From Tridacna crocea (Eukaryota > Mollusca > Bivalvia > Cardiida > Cardiidae), in NCBI GenBank assembly GCA_943736015.1, contig OX031065.1, positions 43,696,992 through 43,760,991 of the forward strand: a stretch of DNA of 64,000 bases. The letters run 5' to 3'. Below the pieces are notes generated by a model. That model ran no database searches, had not been told where the DNA came from, and saw only the letters and a program-made list of their open reading frames with translations. Shown in pieces: positions 33,628 to 43,570 of this stretch. Made by a program: the position numbers and the translations under genes. Within the stretch, counting starts at the first letter, position 1; each line of letters begins with the position of its first letter.

Positions 33628-33680
33628 ACCCAAATAATGCTTTTTCAAACTTTTTTAGGAGAAAAATATCTCCTTATTGG

Positions 33681-33743
33681 GCAGTGTAGATCCAAATTCA
33701 GACTACACCTTCTGAGCTGTCTGATCTTGATCTACACTGTCCG
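33681..33743. mobile_element. Hairpin MITE, family E
   Basis: GCAGTGTAGATCCAAATTCA GACTACAC faces GCTGTCTGATCTTGATCTACACTGTCC, an imperfect version of the inverted repeat at 57711-57777. Confidence 0.65.
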
Positions 33744-34753
33744 CTAAAGGTCAGTGACCGGGGCTCAGCAGCCTAAAGATTAATATAACCTTATTCTCCT
33801 AAAATAAGAAAGGTAGATACCTTTCAGGGAAAATGAATGAAATTTGGTAATTCCTGCCTTGAAAATGAACCAAAAGCTGTATCGATATTGACATAAAAGT
33901 CATTTGATGTTGTAAAAGACTTTGTGGCACTTTCAACATTATCACAAACTGATGCCATTAAAACTTACTATCATAATATATACATATATATATATACATG
34001 TACTTCCAAAAACATCATCATAACCCAGCTGCATAAGATTAATCGAGTAACTTTGATAAACTTTGAGATAATCAAAGAATCAAGGGCAAGTCTCCAAATG
34101 AATCATGATCAACAGTAAAATTTATATTAAAAATTAAATACAGATGGTTTCTCAAAACGCCATTGCATTGCACTCCGCATTGACCAAAACATGAACAGTA
34201 ATGTTATTGTTGTTATCCGAAACGTTTGTTTTTGCAGCTTGTTAATCCTCCACATTTGTAAACTGTAACTCCCTGAGGGCATTAAAAAAAGACAATATGC
34301 TAGAGTTAGGTTCATTCTGAAAGTTTACTCAAGCCTATTTATTTTTATCAATTGACTACCCTTGTGATAAGCCCACTTTCGGTGTGAGGAGCAGTTATTA
34401 GAGGGGGAGCATCAACAAGTAAAATTACATTTACTGCATAATACCAGGAAAATAGGCATGGATCCCTCTATACATTATTCTCTGCAAGTAACAAATTGAC
34501 TTCTCCTTGAACTTTCAGAAACTCAAAAATAAATTTAAAAAAATCTATCAGCCTTGGAATATGTAAGGAGAATAATTCATTGTATCAAATTACAATTTAC
34601 TGTCTTCTTTGATAATCCGCCATGCCGGAACACTATAAATCTTCGAAATAAGAACAGAATAATTTTCAAGGCTTTACACGGAGACATTTCTATGTTACCC
34701 ATTACTTTGTTAATATAACTTTGACAACTTCGGGAAAACCAATGGAAAATGAA
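33744..34753. other. Region without recognised gene
   Basis: An AT microsatellite (ATATATACATATATATATAT) lies near 33976-34000. The two short open frames here (33924-34118, 34127-34315) have no recognisable features. Confidence 0.4.
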
Positions 34754-35828
34754 GACAAGAGTACCATAATCGTCCTATATCGCACACCTGAATACTAAGC
34801 AGTAAAGGTCTACAATGAATATAAATACCAAATATCAAAGTTCAAGGCCCAATAAGTCTGACTGGGTATGTAACTGTACAAAAAGCCTTTTCTTCTTTTT
34901 TGCATTGTGCTTTTTTTTATTTTAAGTTTTCCTTCTTTGTTCCCATGTTTTGAACTTGTGACCCCTGGGGCATGCCAGTTTGGACCCCAGGGACAAAATA
35001 TTAATAAACTTTGTAGAGGTCTACCAGGAGATGCTACATACCAAATATTAAAGCTCTGCACCTTCTAGTTTCAGAAAAGAAGAATTTTAAAGTTTTCCTT
35101 CTTTGTTCCTAGGTTTTAAACTTGTGACCCCCGGGGCAGGGCCAGTTTGGGCCCCAGGGGCATCCTATGAAAAAACTTTGTAGATGCTACATACCAAATA
35201 TCAAGGCTCTACACCTTCTGGTTTCAGAGAACAAGAATTTGAAAGTTTTCCTTTTTGTTTCTACGTTTTAAACTTGTGACCCCGGGGCAGGGCCAATTTT
35301 GACCCCAGGGGCATCATATGACCAAATATCAAAGCTCAGCACTTTCTACTTTCAGAGAAGAAGAATTTTAAAGTTTCCATCTTTGATCCTATGTTTCAAA
35401 CTTTTGACCGCCCTCCTCCTGCCCCGGTCTGGGCCAGTTTTGACCCATGGGATATCATATGAACAACCTTGGTAGAGGTCCAACTAGGACATGTTACATA
35501 TCAAATATCAATGCTCTATGCCTTCTAGTTTCAGAGAAGAAGATTTTCAAAGATTTTGCTTTTTTTTTTCCTTTTGGTTGCCATGGCAACCAGAGTTCTG
35601 GGTGGAATTTAATCTTTTAAAAATTTTGGTAGAGCATTACTGAAGGAACATACCTACCAAGTTTCATAAAGACTGGCCCAGTGGTTTAGGAGATTGACCC
35701 AGTGGTTTAGGATGAGATGTTTAGAGAAATTGTAGATGATGGACGAAACAGTGTCGTCCGACAGACGACGCACGATGGACATTCGCTAAAGCTTACCTTA
35801 AGCACTTCATGCTTAGGTGAGCTAAAAA
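34754..35828 (+). mobile_element. Helentron-like element, family 2, with 5' end
   Basis: The 5' end ACAAGAGTACCATAATCGTC then CGCACACCTGAATACTAAGC leads to four or five units with CTTGTGACCCCCGGGG, GGGCCAGTTTTGACCC and CAAATATCAAAGCTC. The 3' domain has CCATGGCAACCAGAGTTCTG, ACAGACGACGCACGATGGAC, the hairpin TTAAGCACttcatGCTTAGG and the terminus GGTGAGCTAAAAA. The phrase GACTGGCCCAGTGGTTTAGG is locally duplicated at about 35672-35712. Confidence 0.75.
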
Positions 35829-35911
35829 GCAAATGCCTCCTGTCCAACTTATACTACACATTTCCAAGTTTTAACAATCGTGACAAGGCAAATTTTTTTA
35901 CTAATTCGTAG

Positions 35912-35949
35912 GACAAGGGAGCCATGATTACCCCGTATCACCCCACTGG
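35912..35949 (+). mobile_element. Helentron-like 5' end fragment, family 3 type
   Basis: GACAAGGGAGCCATGATTAC then CCCCACTGGT resembles the 5' end at 7006 (ACAAGAGGGCCATGATGGCC, CGCTCCACTGGC). It is cut off by a TTAA MITE that begins in the next base. Confidence 0.5.
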
Positions 35950-36178
35950 TTAACCATTTACTCCATAGATACTCATTTCTACACATTGCTTTTAGGAGCC
36001 TTTGGAAAACATAGTGGCAAAAGGTGAAACTGCTCATGATGAGCAATTTCACCTTTTGTCACAATGTTTTCTATGGTATGAAAAGATGTCATATACACAT
36101 AAGAAACTGCTTCATCCTTGCTGTTATTTAGGGTCAATTAGACATAATACAGAAATGCCTTATGGGGTAAAGGGTTAA
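35950..36178 (+). mobile_element. TTAA palindromic MITE, family C
   Basis: TTAA at both ends (35950-35953, 36175-36178). The core is GGTGAAACTGCTCATGATGA GC...CACCTTTTG, so the palindrome is built on CTCATGATGAG rather than CTGGTAACCAG. The arms (CATAGATACTCATTTCTACA; CCTTATGGGGTAAAGGG) also differ from the main family. Confidence 0.8.
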
Positions 36179-36393
36179 TAGGTAAAAACAAAATGTGCCA
36201 AACATTACAATACTTGGCCAATAATCTAGAATTGTCTGTGTTGACAACCCTTACTGACAAAAATTGAAAAGCTTTCTTCATCTGGGTTTATGAAAGTCAG
36301 CTATGCTAAAGGGTTAAATCTTGTTGTTTTGAAGAATTATGCCTCCTGATACAGAGGTCTAACAAGACAGCTATTACTAACACCCTCCTAGTA

Positions 36394-36566
36394 TTTAAAC
36401 CTTTTCCACATTATCAAGTGTTAATGACTTATCAGAAAAAGCAGCATTTTTCTCCTTTTCAAATAATATTTTCTTATTTTCATTTTTTGAGTGACTTCTT
36501 TTTATGCAATCTGCAATGTGTTGAACTTAGGCCAGTAAAAAAAATTTATCATTTGCTGCAGAAGTA
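36394..36566 (+). mobile_element. TTAA palindromic MITE, degraded
   Basis: TTAAACCTTTTCCACATTAT, AGCATTTTTCTCCTTTTCA and TTGAGTGACTTC...ATCTGCAATG remain. The left core arm is missing. Confidence 0.55.
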
Positions 36567-37044
36567 ACAAAAAATTTCAAGTGAAGAAAATAGTATATAA
36601 AATAGCAAATTACTCCTTTTCAGCAAATTCTCCCTTTGTCTCGATGGGGTCTGCTGCAAGACAGTAAAGTTTTACTGCGGGATGAATTGAGCATTACTCT
36701 GCAGAATATGGAAGAGACAGTGATCTGCCCTATCTACTCAAGAATAGCTGCATGTTTAGCATATAAATTACTATTCAAATGCTATCTTTGTCAAAGCATG
36801 TCATTTCTACTCTCCTTCTGCATTTTCTTGTCTTTTAATAACATGTGATTTTTGTGACCAAATTTTGGCTAAAGGTGCAAAAATCAAATAGCTTTACTGA
36901 AGGACCCCACCAAAAATCATTCTTCAGTATAAAATTCCACATTATCTAGCCTTCAGACCTCAGGTAAAGAATCTCTGCTAAAACTTTATACAAAAGGACC
37001 TTGATCCCCATAAAACATATGCATCTGAGCTAGTTGCATCTGAC
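36567..37044. other. Region without recognised gene
   Basis: A short plus-strand open frame (36636-36848) lacks recognisable motifs. I see nothing else. Confidence 0.35.
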
Positions 37045-37355
37045 ATTAATCACCCTTTACCAAACAACAAAATTTCAGACTTGTCCAAATTAAAGGCATT
37101 TGCAGACAACAAAATAAATGTGACTCAAAAAGTGAAACTTGACTTTAGAAGAGTAGAAAGCATGGTAGGAAGATAAAGTGCTGGTTACCATTATTTTCTC
37201 CTTTTCCAACAATGCTTTCAGAAGGAAACTCTTTCCCACTCAGCAACAAATTTTAATGAACCTAAAGAGAAAAGATTTTGAAAGCACTGTCAGAAGAGAG
37301 GAAAATGCTGGTTCCAACATTTTCTTCTCTTTTCAAAATTTTTATTTTAAACTCT
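37045..37355. mobile_element. Two degraded TTAA MITEs in a row
   Basis: 37045-37226 is a minus-orientation copy (CCCTTTACCAAACAACAAAA, core GCTGGTTACCATTATTTTCT). 37227-37355 is a partial copy (CTTTCCCACTCAGCAAC, AAAATGCTGGTTCCAACATT). The outer ends have decayed. Confidence 0.6.
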
Positions 37356-37376
37356 TTCAAAGACAAGTCCAACCAT

Positions 37377-37605
37377 TTAACCCATTACCACATAATCCCT
37401 ACTTTTGACGCCCCTGAGAAAGAAGCCTTTTGAAAACACTGTAGGAAAAGGAGAAAATGCTGGTAACCAGCATTTTCTCCTTTTCCAACAGTGTTTTCTA
37501 CCCTTCCCTGAACAAATTTCAATTTTTCAGTCACCTTTATTTTGTCGTCTGCAAATGCTTTCAATTTGAACCAGTCTACAATTTTGTCGTTTGGTAATGA
37601 GTTAA
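37377..37605 (+). mobile_element. TTAA palindromic MITE, near complete
   Basis: TTAACCCATTACCACATAAT at the left and GTTTGGTAATGAGTTAA at the right (37602-37605). The core palindrome is intact (AAAATGCTGGTAACCAGCAT). Confidence 0.85.
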
Positions 37606-37707
37606 GCCATATTCAGTCTTTTACTAATGCTGTAAACAAAGACAAGTCAAGAATATTTTTCTCTGGTAAAAGGTTATGGGTGAAAAGACCATTTTTCCTT
37701 ACCGTAC

Positions 37708-38162
37708 TGTTTTGTGATCATTTTGACATTGCATATTATCTTACTTTTTTTGGTGATCATTTCGATTTTGCATGCTCTTATCTTATATTTTTTCTTCTTT
37801 GTGTTCATTTTGACATTACATGTTCTTACCTTATTTTGTGATCATTTTGACATTACATGTTCTTACCTTATTTTGTGATCATTTTGACATTGCATGTTCT
37901 TGCCTTTATTTTTGTTATCATTTCGACACTGCATGTTTTTTACTTTCTTCCTTTGTAATCATTTTGACATTGCATGTTCCTACCTTACTTATCTTGTGGT
38001 CAATTTGACACTGCATGTTCTATCTTACCTACTTTGTTATCTTTTTGACATTATATGTTTTTTGAAATTGCATGTTCTTACCTTTCTTCTTTGGTGATCA
38101 TTTTGACATTGCATGTCCTTACCTTACTTATTTTGTGATCATTTTGACATTGCATGTTCTAT
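37708..38162 (+). repeat. Minisatellite, about 37-42 bp, roughly 11 copies
   Basis: Units contain GATCATTTTGACATTGCATG followed by TTCTTACCTTATTTTGT-like sequence. Middle units (37830-37900) are nearly identical and the outer ones diverge. The array ends about 50 bp before the candidate exon at 38215. The three overlapping hydrophobic open frames here are translations of the array. Confidence 0.85.
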
Positions 38163-38214
38163 TAAGAAAATTCAAAAGACTAACAGCTCTCTAATGATGT
38201 ATCTTACTTAACAG

Positions 38215-38360
38215 GTCTCGGTGCATCAGACGCAGAGTTTCATCCAGAAATTGAAGAAAGTGGCGAATATGCCTACATGCCTCTAAAAAAGTCGGGGACT
38301 TCAAAAAATGTGGGGGCTAATGAGGCAACATATACAGATCTAACCAAAACATTAATTTAA
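38215..38360 (+). CDS. Putative terminal coding exon of an unidentified host gene
   Basis: A pyrimidine-rich acceptor (GTATCTTACTTAACAG) ends at 38214. From 38217 a 47-residue frame runs to TAA at 38358-38360; the first two exon bases complete a codon started upstream. The product is hydrophilic, with LGASDAEFHPEIEESGEYAY, then MPLKKSG, and ends EATYTDLTKTLI. Two tyrosine contexts stand out: YAYM (a YxxM-type SH2-binding pattern) and TYTDL (YxxL). Such tails are common in membrane receptors, so this may be a cytoplasmic C-terminus, but the rest of the protein is not recognised in this window. The other two frames stop early. This is the only segment here whose composition is host-coding-like rather than repeat-derived. 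Confidence 0.55.
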
Positions 38361-38416
38361 CAAACCCAATCCTTATAGCCGTAGTGTCTGTTATGCAAAA
38401 ACTCCACAATCAGCCT

Positions 38417-38645
38417 TTAACCCATTACCAAACGACAAAATTTTAGACTGGTCCAAATTGAAAGCATTTGCAGACGACAAAATAAAAGTGACTGAAAATT
38501 TGAAATTTGTTTTGTGAAGGGTAGAAATCATTGTGGGAAAAGGAGAAAATGCTGGTTACCAGCATTTTCTCCTTTTTCCACAATGTTTTCTAAAGGCTTC
38601 TTTCTCAGGGGCGTCAAAAGTAGGGATTATGTGGTAATGGGTTAA
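38417..38645 (-). mobile_element. TTAA palindromic MITE, near complete
   Basis: TTAACCCATTACCAAACGAC at the left and GTGTGATA-free TTATGTGGTAATGGGTTAA at the right. TTAA at 38417-38420 and 38642-38645. The core is ATGCTGGTTACCAGCAT. It begins 56 bp after the stop codon of the candidate exon. Confidence 0.85.
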
Positions 38646-38870
38646 CCAAACAATCCCTGGTTTACACGACCCTGAAAAAGAAGCCTTCTGAAAACAGTGT
38701 GGGAAAGGGAGATAATGCTGGTAACTATCATTAATTTTTCTCCCTTTCCCACAAAGTTTTCTAACATCCTCGACACAAATTTCAATTTTTGAGGTATATC
38801 AATTTTGTCATCTGCAAGTGCTTTCAATTTGAACCAGTCTAAAATGTTGTCGTTTGGTAAAGAGGTAAGC
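38642..38870 (+). mobile_element. TTAA palindromic MITE sharing a TTAA with the previous copy
   Basis: It starts in the same TTAA (38642-38645), with TTAACCAAACAATCCCTGGT. The core is GCTGGTAACTATC and the end GTCGTTTGGTAAAGAGGTAA. The two copies are in opposite orientation. Confidence 0.8.
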
Positions 38871-39667
38871 CACAATTGCTGTAAAGTGTGCTGTGTAACA
38901 GTTTCATGGGGGCCCTCATCTACCTCAGTAGAATCAAGACTTCTTTTGCTTCCTGTTCAGCTTTCCAAGACGAGGGTATTGTAGACAAAGTGAAACAGTC
39001 TCTTATTTTGAGCTATGGCATTTCTGGATTGCAGAAGGGTCCAATTTATAAAATAAGAAATCTATATTACAGACAACGAAGATGCTTTGGCAGGGAATAA
39101 TAAAGGGGAGTAATATCATCAAAGTACCATTGGTAAGCTGTAATTTGATTTTTAAAAAAAAAAGGAGGGGGGCTTATCCCACATACTGTCAGAAAATGTG
39201 GGGGATTGTTTGCAAAAGTGCAGGACTCCTGCAATCCCATGGCCCACATGAAACAAATCAAGTTTAGTATGAATAAAGTGAAAGAAGTCAAAAGAAAAAT
39301 GAACTCACTGCCGTAGATATCAAGTGAATGTGTACAAATAACTCACCTGAAAATAGGAAAGAAAAAATATAAAGTTTAATTCTATCTTCATCATGTTTTG
39401 AAATGAGGAGTTTGATGTAATTTCAAATTTTCAATCATTTTCAAAGTCCTTATGGTTCTGGGGACTACAAGAGAGACAAGTTACAGGTGTGATAAGAAAA
39501 CATTTATTGGACAAGGTTAAAGTTAATGCTGGTTACCATCATTTTACCATCATTTTCTCCCGATATATACCCGAAGACTTTGTTCTCTATGATGTAAAAA
39601 CACGGTATCATCTCTTGAAGGGTAAAGAAGCAGTTTTCTGGACATCTTTTAATAACCTGTGCAACTC
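38871..39667. other. Region without recognised gene; possible 3' UTR or intergenic
   Basis: Lies downstream of the candidate exon, beyond the MITE pair. An AATAAA at 39270-39275 could be a polyadenylation signal, but is not linked to the exon by sequence evidence. Minus-strand acceptor-like CTATTTTCAGGTGAGTT is at 39333-39349. Confidence 0.35.
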
Positions 39668-39882
39668 TTAACCACACAAGAAAATTTCAGACAGGTCCAA
39701 ATTGAAAGCATTTGCAGACGACAAAATAAAGGTAGAATAAAAAATAGAAATTTGTTCATGAAAACACTGAGGGAAAAAGGAGAAAATGCTGGTTACCAGC
39801 ATTTTCTCCTTTTCCCATAGTGTTTTCAAAAGGCCTCTTTCTTAGGGGTGTCAAAAGTAGGGATTGTGTGGTAATGGTTTAA
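39668..39882 (-). mobile_element. TTAA palindromic MITE
   Basis: TTAACCACACAAGAAAATTT at the left, core ATGCTGGTTACCAGCAT, GTGTGGTAATGGTTTAA at the right (39879-39882). TTAA is intact at both ends. Confidence 0.8.
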
Positions 39883-40072
39883 CCCTTTGCTATTCATGAA
39901 AATTTAACAAATTTACTAAGCATAAAGATTTGGAGAAATATGTCAGATGTGTCTAAAAAAAGTTGAATTTGTGTTTGAATTTGGTTACCAGCATGCTCTC
40001 CTTTTCCATTTTTTTTCAGAAGTCTTCTTCCTCAAGGGTTGTTGCAACTTGGGACTGTGTGGTAAATAAGGC
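39879..40072 (-). mobile_element. TTAA MITE, degraded, sharing a TTAA with the previous copy
   Basis: TTAACCCTTTGCTATTCATG at the left, TTGGTTACCAGCATGCTCTC in the middle, GACTGTGTGGTAAATAAG at the right. The left palindrome arm is lost. Confidence 0.6.
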
Positions 40073-40244
40073 TTAGCAAGTCTGACCATGACAGTTACAG
40101 ACTGCTTACATATTTCCCAGAAGTCTGTAAATTACTGATGATTCCAATATTTCCCAATGGTCAGTAAATTTATCTGGCCTTCCAGCTGCCTCACTTAATC
40201 AATCCAACTACAGTTAACTTAATCAACATTCTTGCATTACATAC

Positions 40245-40481
40245 TTAATCCCTTATGAAACAATCCAAAGTTTACACATCTTTACACGTCTGAGAAAGAA
40301 ACCTTATGAAATTATTGTGAGCAAACGGAGAAAATGCTGGTAACAAGCATTTAATCCTTTTCCCACAATGTTTCTACCCTATCAAAGGAAAATTACATCT
40401 TATGAGTGTTACTGAAATTGTCATCTGCAAATGCTTTTGATTTTGATAGGGGTAAAATTTTGTTGTATGGTAAAGGGTTAA
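40245..40481 (+). mobile_element. TTAA palindromic MITE, first of a three-copy chain
   Basis: TTAATCCCTTATGAAACAAT at the left (40245-40248) and GTATGGTAAAGGGTTAA at the right (40478-40481), core ATGCTGGTAACAAGCAT. A small internal duplication of TTTACAC lies in the left arm (ACACATCTTTACACGTCTGA). Confidence 0.8.
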
Positions 40482-40707
40482 CCCTTTTGAAAACAATTAA
40501 AAACTGTAACAGTCCTTAGAAAGAAACCTTTTGAAAACATTGTGTGTAAAGGAGAAATATTGGTAACTAGCATTTTCTCTTTTACTCACAATGTTGTATA
40601 CCCAACCAAAGGCAAATTTCAATTTTTTCAGTCCCATTTATTTTGTTGTCTGCAAATCTTTTTAATGTGAACAGTTTGTACAACTCTGTCATTTTGTAAA
40701 GAGTTAA
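40478..40707 (+). mobile_element. TTAA palindromic MITE, second of chain
   Basis: Starts in the TTAA that ends the previous copy (40478-40481) and ends TTTTGTAAAGAGTTAA (40704-40707). The core is TATTGGTAACTAGCAT. Same orientation as its neighbours. Confidence 0.8.
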
Positions 40708-40882
40708 CCCTTTAGCAAACAATCCTAAATACTAACAACTCTTGAGAGAGAGGGTGTTTGAAAAACTTGTAGGAAAAGGAAAAGAAGCGGGTAAAGCTTT
40801 GAGTGTTACATTGATTTTTGTTTTCTGCAAATAATTTCAATTTAGAATAAGACTCTAATTTTAATGTCTTGTAAAGAGTTAA
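40704..40882 (+). mobile_element. TTAA MITE, third of chain, core deleted
   Basis: TTAACCCTTTAGCAAACAAT (40704-40707) to GTCTTGTAAAGAGTTAA (40879-40882). The right core arm is deleted: GGAAAAGAAGCGGGTAAAGC leads directly to GAGTGTTACATTGATTTTTG. Confidence 0.75.
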
Positions 40883-40941
40883 AGAAATTATACCACAGAC
40901 AAATATTAATGTAAACTTTGAATAATCAACACAAATTTTGT

Positions 40942-41162
40942 TTAACTCTTTACAAAACGACAGACTTTTAGACTGTTCCAATTTGAAAGCATTGGCAGAC
41001 GGCAAAATAAGAGTAACTCAAAAATAGAAATTTGTTTTGGGAAGGGTAGAAAACCTTGTGGGAAAAGGAGAAAATGCTGGTTACCAGCATTTTCTCACAA
41101 TGTTTTCTAAAGGCTTCTTTCTCAGGGGCGTCAAAAGTAGGGATTGTGTGGTAATGGGTTCA
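40942..41162 (-). mobile_element. TTAA palindromic MITE
   Basis: TTAACTCTTTACAAAACGAC at the left, core ATGCTGGTTACCAGCAT, GTGTGGTAATGGGTTCA at the right. About 10 bp of one core arm (TCCTTTTCCC) is missing. Confidence 0.8.
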
Positions 41163-41281
41163 TGAGTAAATCTAACGCAGGGAGACAAAATAAGAACTTG
41201 CTCACAACATTCTTTTGCAAAGAATGATTTTCAAAAGTGATCACTGCAAGATGAAACATTCATCCACAAGAGTTAAAGGTC

Positions 41282-41506
41282 TTAACTCTTTACCAAACAA
41301 CAAAATTTTAGACTTAGTCTAACTTGAACGTATTTGAAGACAACAAAGGTGACTAATAGATTGAAATTTGTTTTAGGACGGGAAGAAAACATTGTGGGAA
41401 AAGGAGAAAATGCTGGTTACCAGCATTTTCTCCTTTTCCCACAATGTTTTCAAAGGCGTTCTTTCTCAGGGTCGTTAAAAGTCGGGATTGTGTAGTAAAG
41501 AGTAAA
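41282..41506 (-). mobile_element. TTAA palindromic MITE
   Basis: TTAACTCTTTACCAAACAAC at the left, a perfect core (AAAATGCTGGTTACCAGCAT with full flanks), ATTGTGTAGTAAAGAGTAAA at the right, where TTAA has mutated. Confidence 0.8.
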
Positions 41507-42130
41507 GTGATAAATACAAAGTGGAATAAGAAATTTAAGCAGTATCAAAAAGCCCAGTGGTATATGACACCGTGCATGGTGGGTTATTCCATGGGAGACA
41601 ATCCTGTCTAATGCAAAGCATACAGGCAGGGATTGCTTCTCTTGCTTAATTGGGAGGGGTGTGTATACATATGCCTTAGTGGTTAGGCATTGGATTTGAA
41701 ATCAAGAAGATCTGATTAGATCAGAGTTGCACAAGTCAATTGAAAGTATCCTATAGTACAATGTTGTAAAGCCCTAGTACCAGGAGAGATAAAGATAAGT
41801 GACCACTCATAAAAAATACCGACATAAATATCACTCACACAATAAAAGTTATTAAATCTTTCAAATTTGCAAAATATAATAAATTCAGACCAAAAGAAAC
41901 ATTTGACAAACCTTGCCCAATTTTTGTAAACATGCATTTTCAAAAAGAAACCAGTTCAAATTACAGTAACTATTCATACTGTATTACACTCTCACTCAAC
42001 CTTTTTGTAACATTGCTTTTGAACCACAACTTTTAATGATATGCATGTTTTACAATGTATTGATTGTAAAACGAGTATGTATACTTGTGTGCATAATAAA
42101 GCTATTATTATATTATTATTATCATTATCT
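41507..42130. other. Region without gene; tRNA-like trace and ATT microsatellite
   Basis: GCCTTAGTGGTTAGGCATTG then GATTTGAAATC at 41672-41702 resembles the D arm and anticodon arm of tRNA-Ser, but no proper T arm or acceptor stem follows; a decayed tRNA-derived SINE is the likeliest reading. An ATT-rich microsatellite is at 42105-42127. Confidence 0.4.
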
Positions 42131-42281
42131 TTACCAGCATTTACTCCTTTTTCCACAATGTTTTCTACCCTTTCCAAGTCAAATTTCAATTTTGGATTGA
42201 CATAAATTTTATATAGTGGTGTTCAAATACTGTATTTCAATTTGGACTTGTCCAAAATTTTGTCATTTGATAAAGAGTTAA
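42131..42281 (+). mobile_element. TTAA MITE, right half only
   Basis: Starts within the core (CAGCATTTACTCCTTTTTCC) beside the ATT microsatellite and continues to GTCATTTGATAAAGAGTTAA (42278-42281). The left half is absent. Confidence 0.7.
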
Positions 42282-42489
42282 TCCACATACAATTTTTAAA
42301 AAGGTGTTTTTTACAATCATATCACCTATGACCACAAACATAATTGCAAAGACCACAATTTTTATTTATATGGTCTACTAAGTTTAGGTCAATATAGGAA
42401 AAAATAATTTTTTAACAAGGTAAAAAATTAAGCTTAAGTTAGAGCCTAGTTTTAAAATTCATTTTTACTGTCATGGGGAAACACATAGA

Positions 42490-42690
42490 CGTTCATTTGT
42501 TCAAATCGAAAGCATTTGCAAACTACAAAGTAAAAGTGACTAAAAATTTGAAATTTGTTTTGTGAAGAGTAGAAAACATTGTGGGAAAAGGAGAAAATGC
42601 TGGTTACCAGCATTTCCTCCTTTTCCCACAATGTTTTCTAAAGGCTTCTTTCTCAGGGTCGTCAAAAGCAGGGATTGTGTGGTAATCTCT
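42490..42690 (-). mobile_element. TTAA MITE lacking its left terminus
   Basis: Starts TTGTTCAAATCGAAAGCATT, has a nearly perfect core (ATGCTGGTTACCAGCATTTC) and ends GATTGTGTGGTAATC. Both TTAA ends are lost. Confidence 0.75.
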
Positions 42691-42895
42691 CTGTTTTCAT
42701 GTGAAATTTACTTCAGAGGACAAGAATAAATGAGTTGAACATCTACAGTAAAATCCCCTCCCCCTTTTCCAAGGAAGATAATCATGCTACACAGCATTAT
42801 TGTCTCTTTCCAAGTTATTAGCCTTGACTAATGTCAAATTGAGAGAATCGAAGGCATCATGTCTATATAATATGTGTAGTCTTCTCAAGTAAGCT

Positions 42896-43570
42896 TTAAC
42901 CCTTTACCAAACAATCCCTGGTTTTTACAATCCAGAGGAAGAAGCCTTCTGAAAACATTGTGGGAAAAGGAGAAAATGCTGGTAACTTGATGGATCAAAA
43001 TTTCGCGAATACTTTTTGTAAAGGGTCACTCGAAGAACATTTCTGTAAAATTATTTCAAAATCTGACCAGCAGTTTCAGAGAAGAATTTTTAAGAATTCC
43101 TTCATTTCTGTATAGTGCAAGTAGCCCCCATTCACAAGAGCCACATTTTTTGATGGATCAAATTTTCACGAACACTTTTTGAAAGGGGATACCCTGAAAG
43201 AACATATCTGTGACATTATTTCAAAATCCAACCAATGGTGTCAGAGGAGAAGATTTTTAAAGAATTTGCTAGAAAATTCCATCTGGTTGCATTGGCAACC
43301 AGGCGTTTTTGATGGAATCAAATTCTGTGAACATTTTTTTAAAGAGGACCTCCCAAGGAACATTCCAGCCAAGTTTGGTCCAAATTGGCCCAACGGTTTA
43401 GGAGGAGTTGATGTTTAAAGAATTGTTGATGACGCACTGACGCACAATGGACACCGAATGATCCTAAAGCTCCCCTTGAGCATGTTGTACATTTTCTTTG
43501 GTCATCTGCGAGTACTTTTAAACTGGAAAAGTCCAAAATGTTGTTTGTTCATTATGTACAGGGTTTACTC
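42896..43570 (+). mobile_element. TTAA MITE split by, or fused with, a Helentron-like fragment
   Basis: 42896-42986 is the left half of a TTAA MITE (TAACCCTTTACCAAACAATC ... AAAATGCTGGTAAC). 42987-43489 is a family 1 Helentron-like fragment: two units, then the 3' domain with GATGACGCACTGACGCACAA and a cut-off hairpin (GAGCATGTTGTAC). 43490-43570 resumes MITE right-arm sequence (TTTCTTTGGTCATCTGCGAG, AAAGTCCAAAATGTTGTTTG). The right core arm of the MITE is missing, so this is either insertion with deletion or a template-switch chimera. Confidence 0.7.

Noticed and set aside
37542-38097. Hydrophobic frames rich in HFDIACSYL-like repeats, resembling a membrane protein
   Set aside because: They translate the 37-bp minisatellite in several frames; no start context or unique sequence.
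41672-41702. tRNA-Ser-like D and anticodon arms
   Set aside because: No matching acceptor stem, no usable T arm; at most a decayed SINE head.
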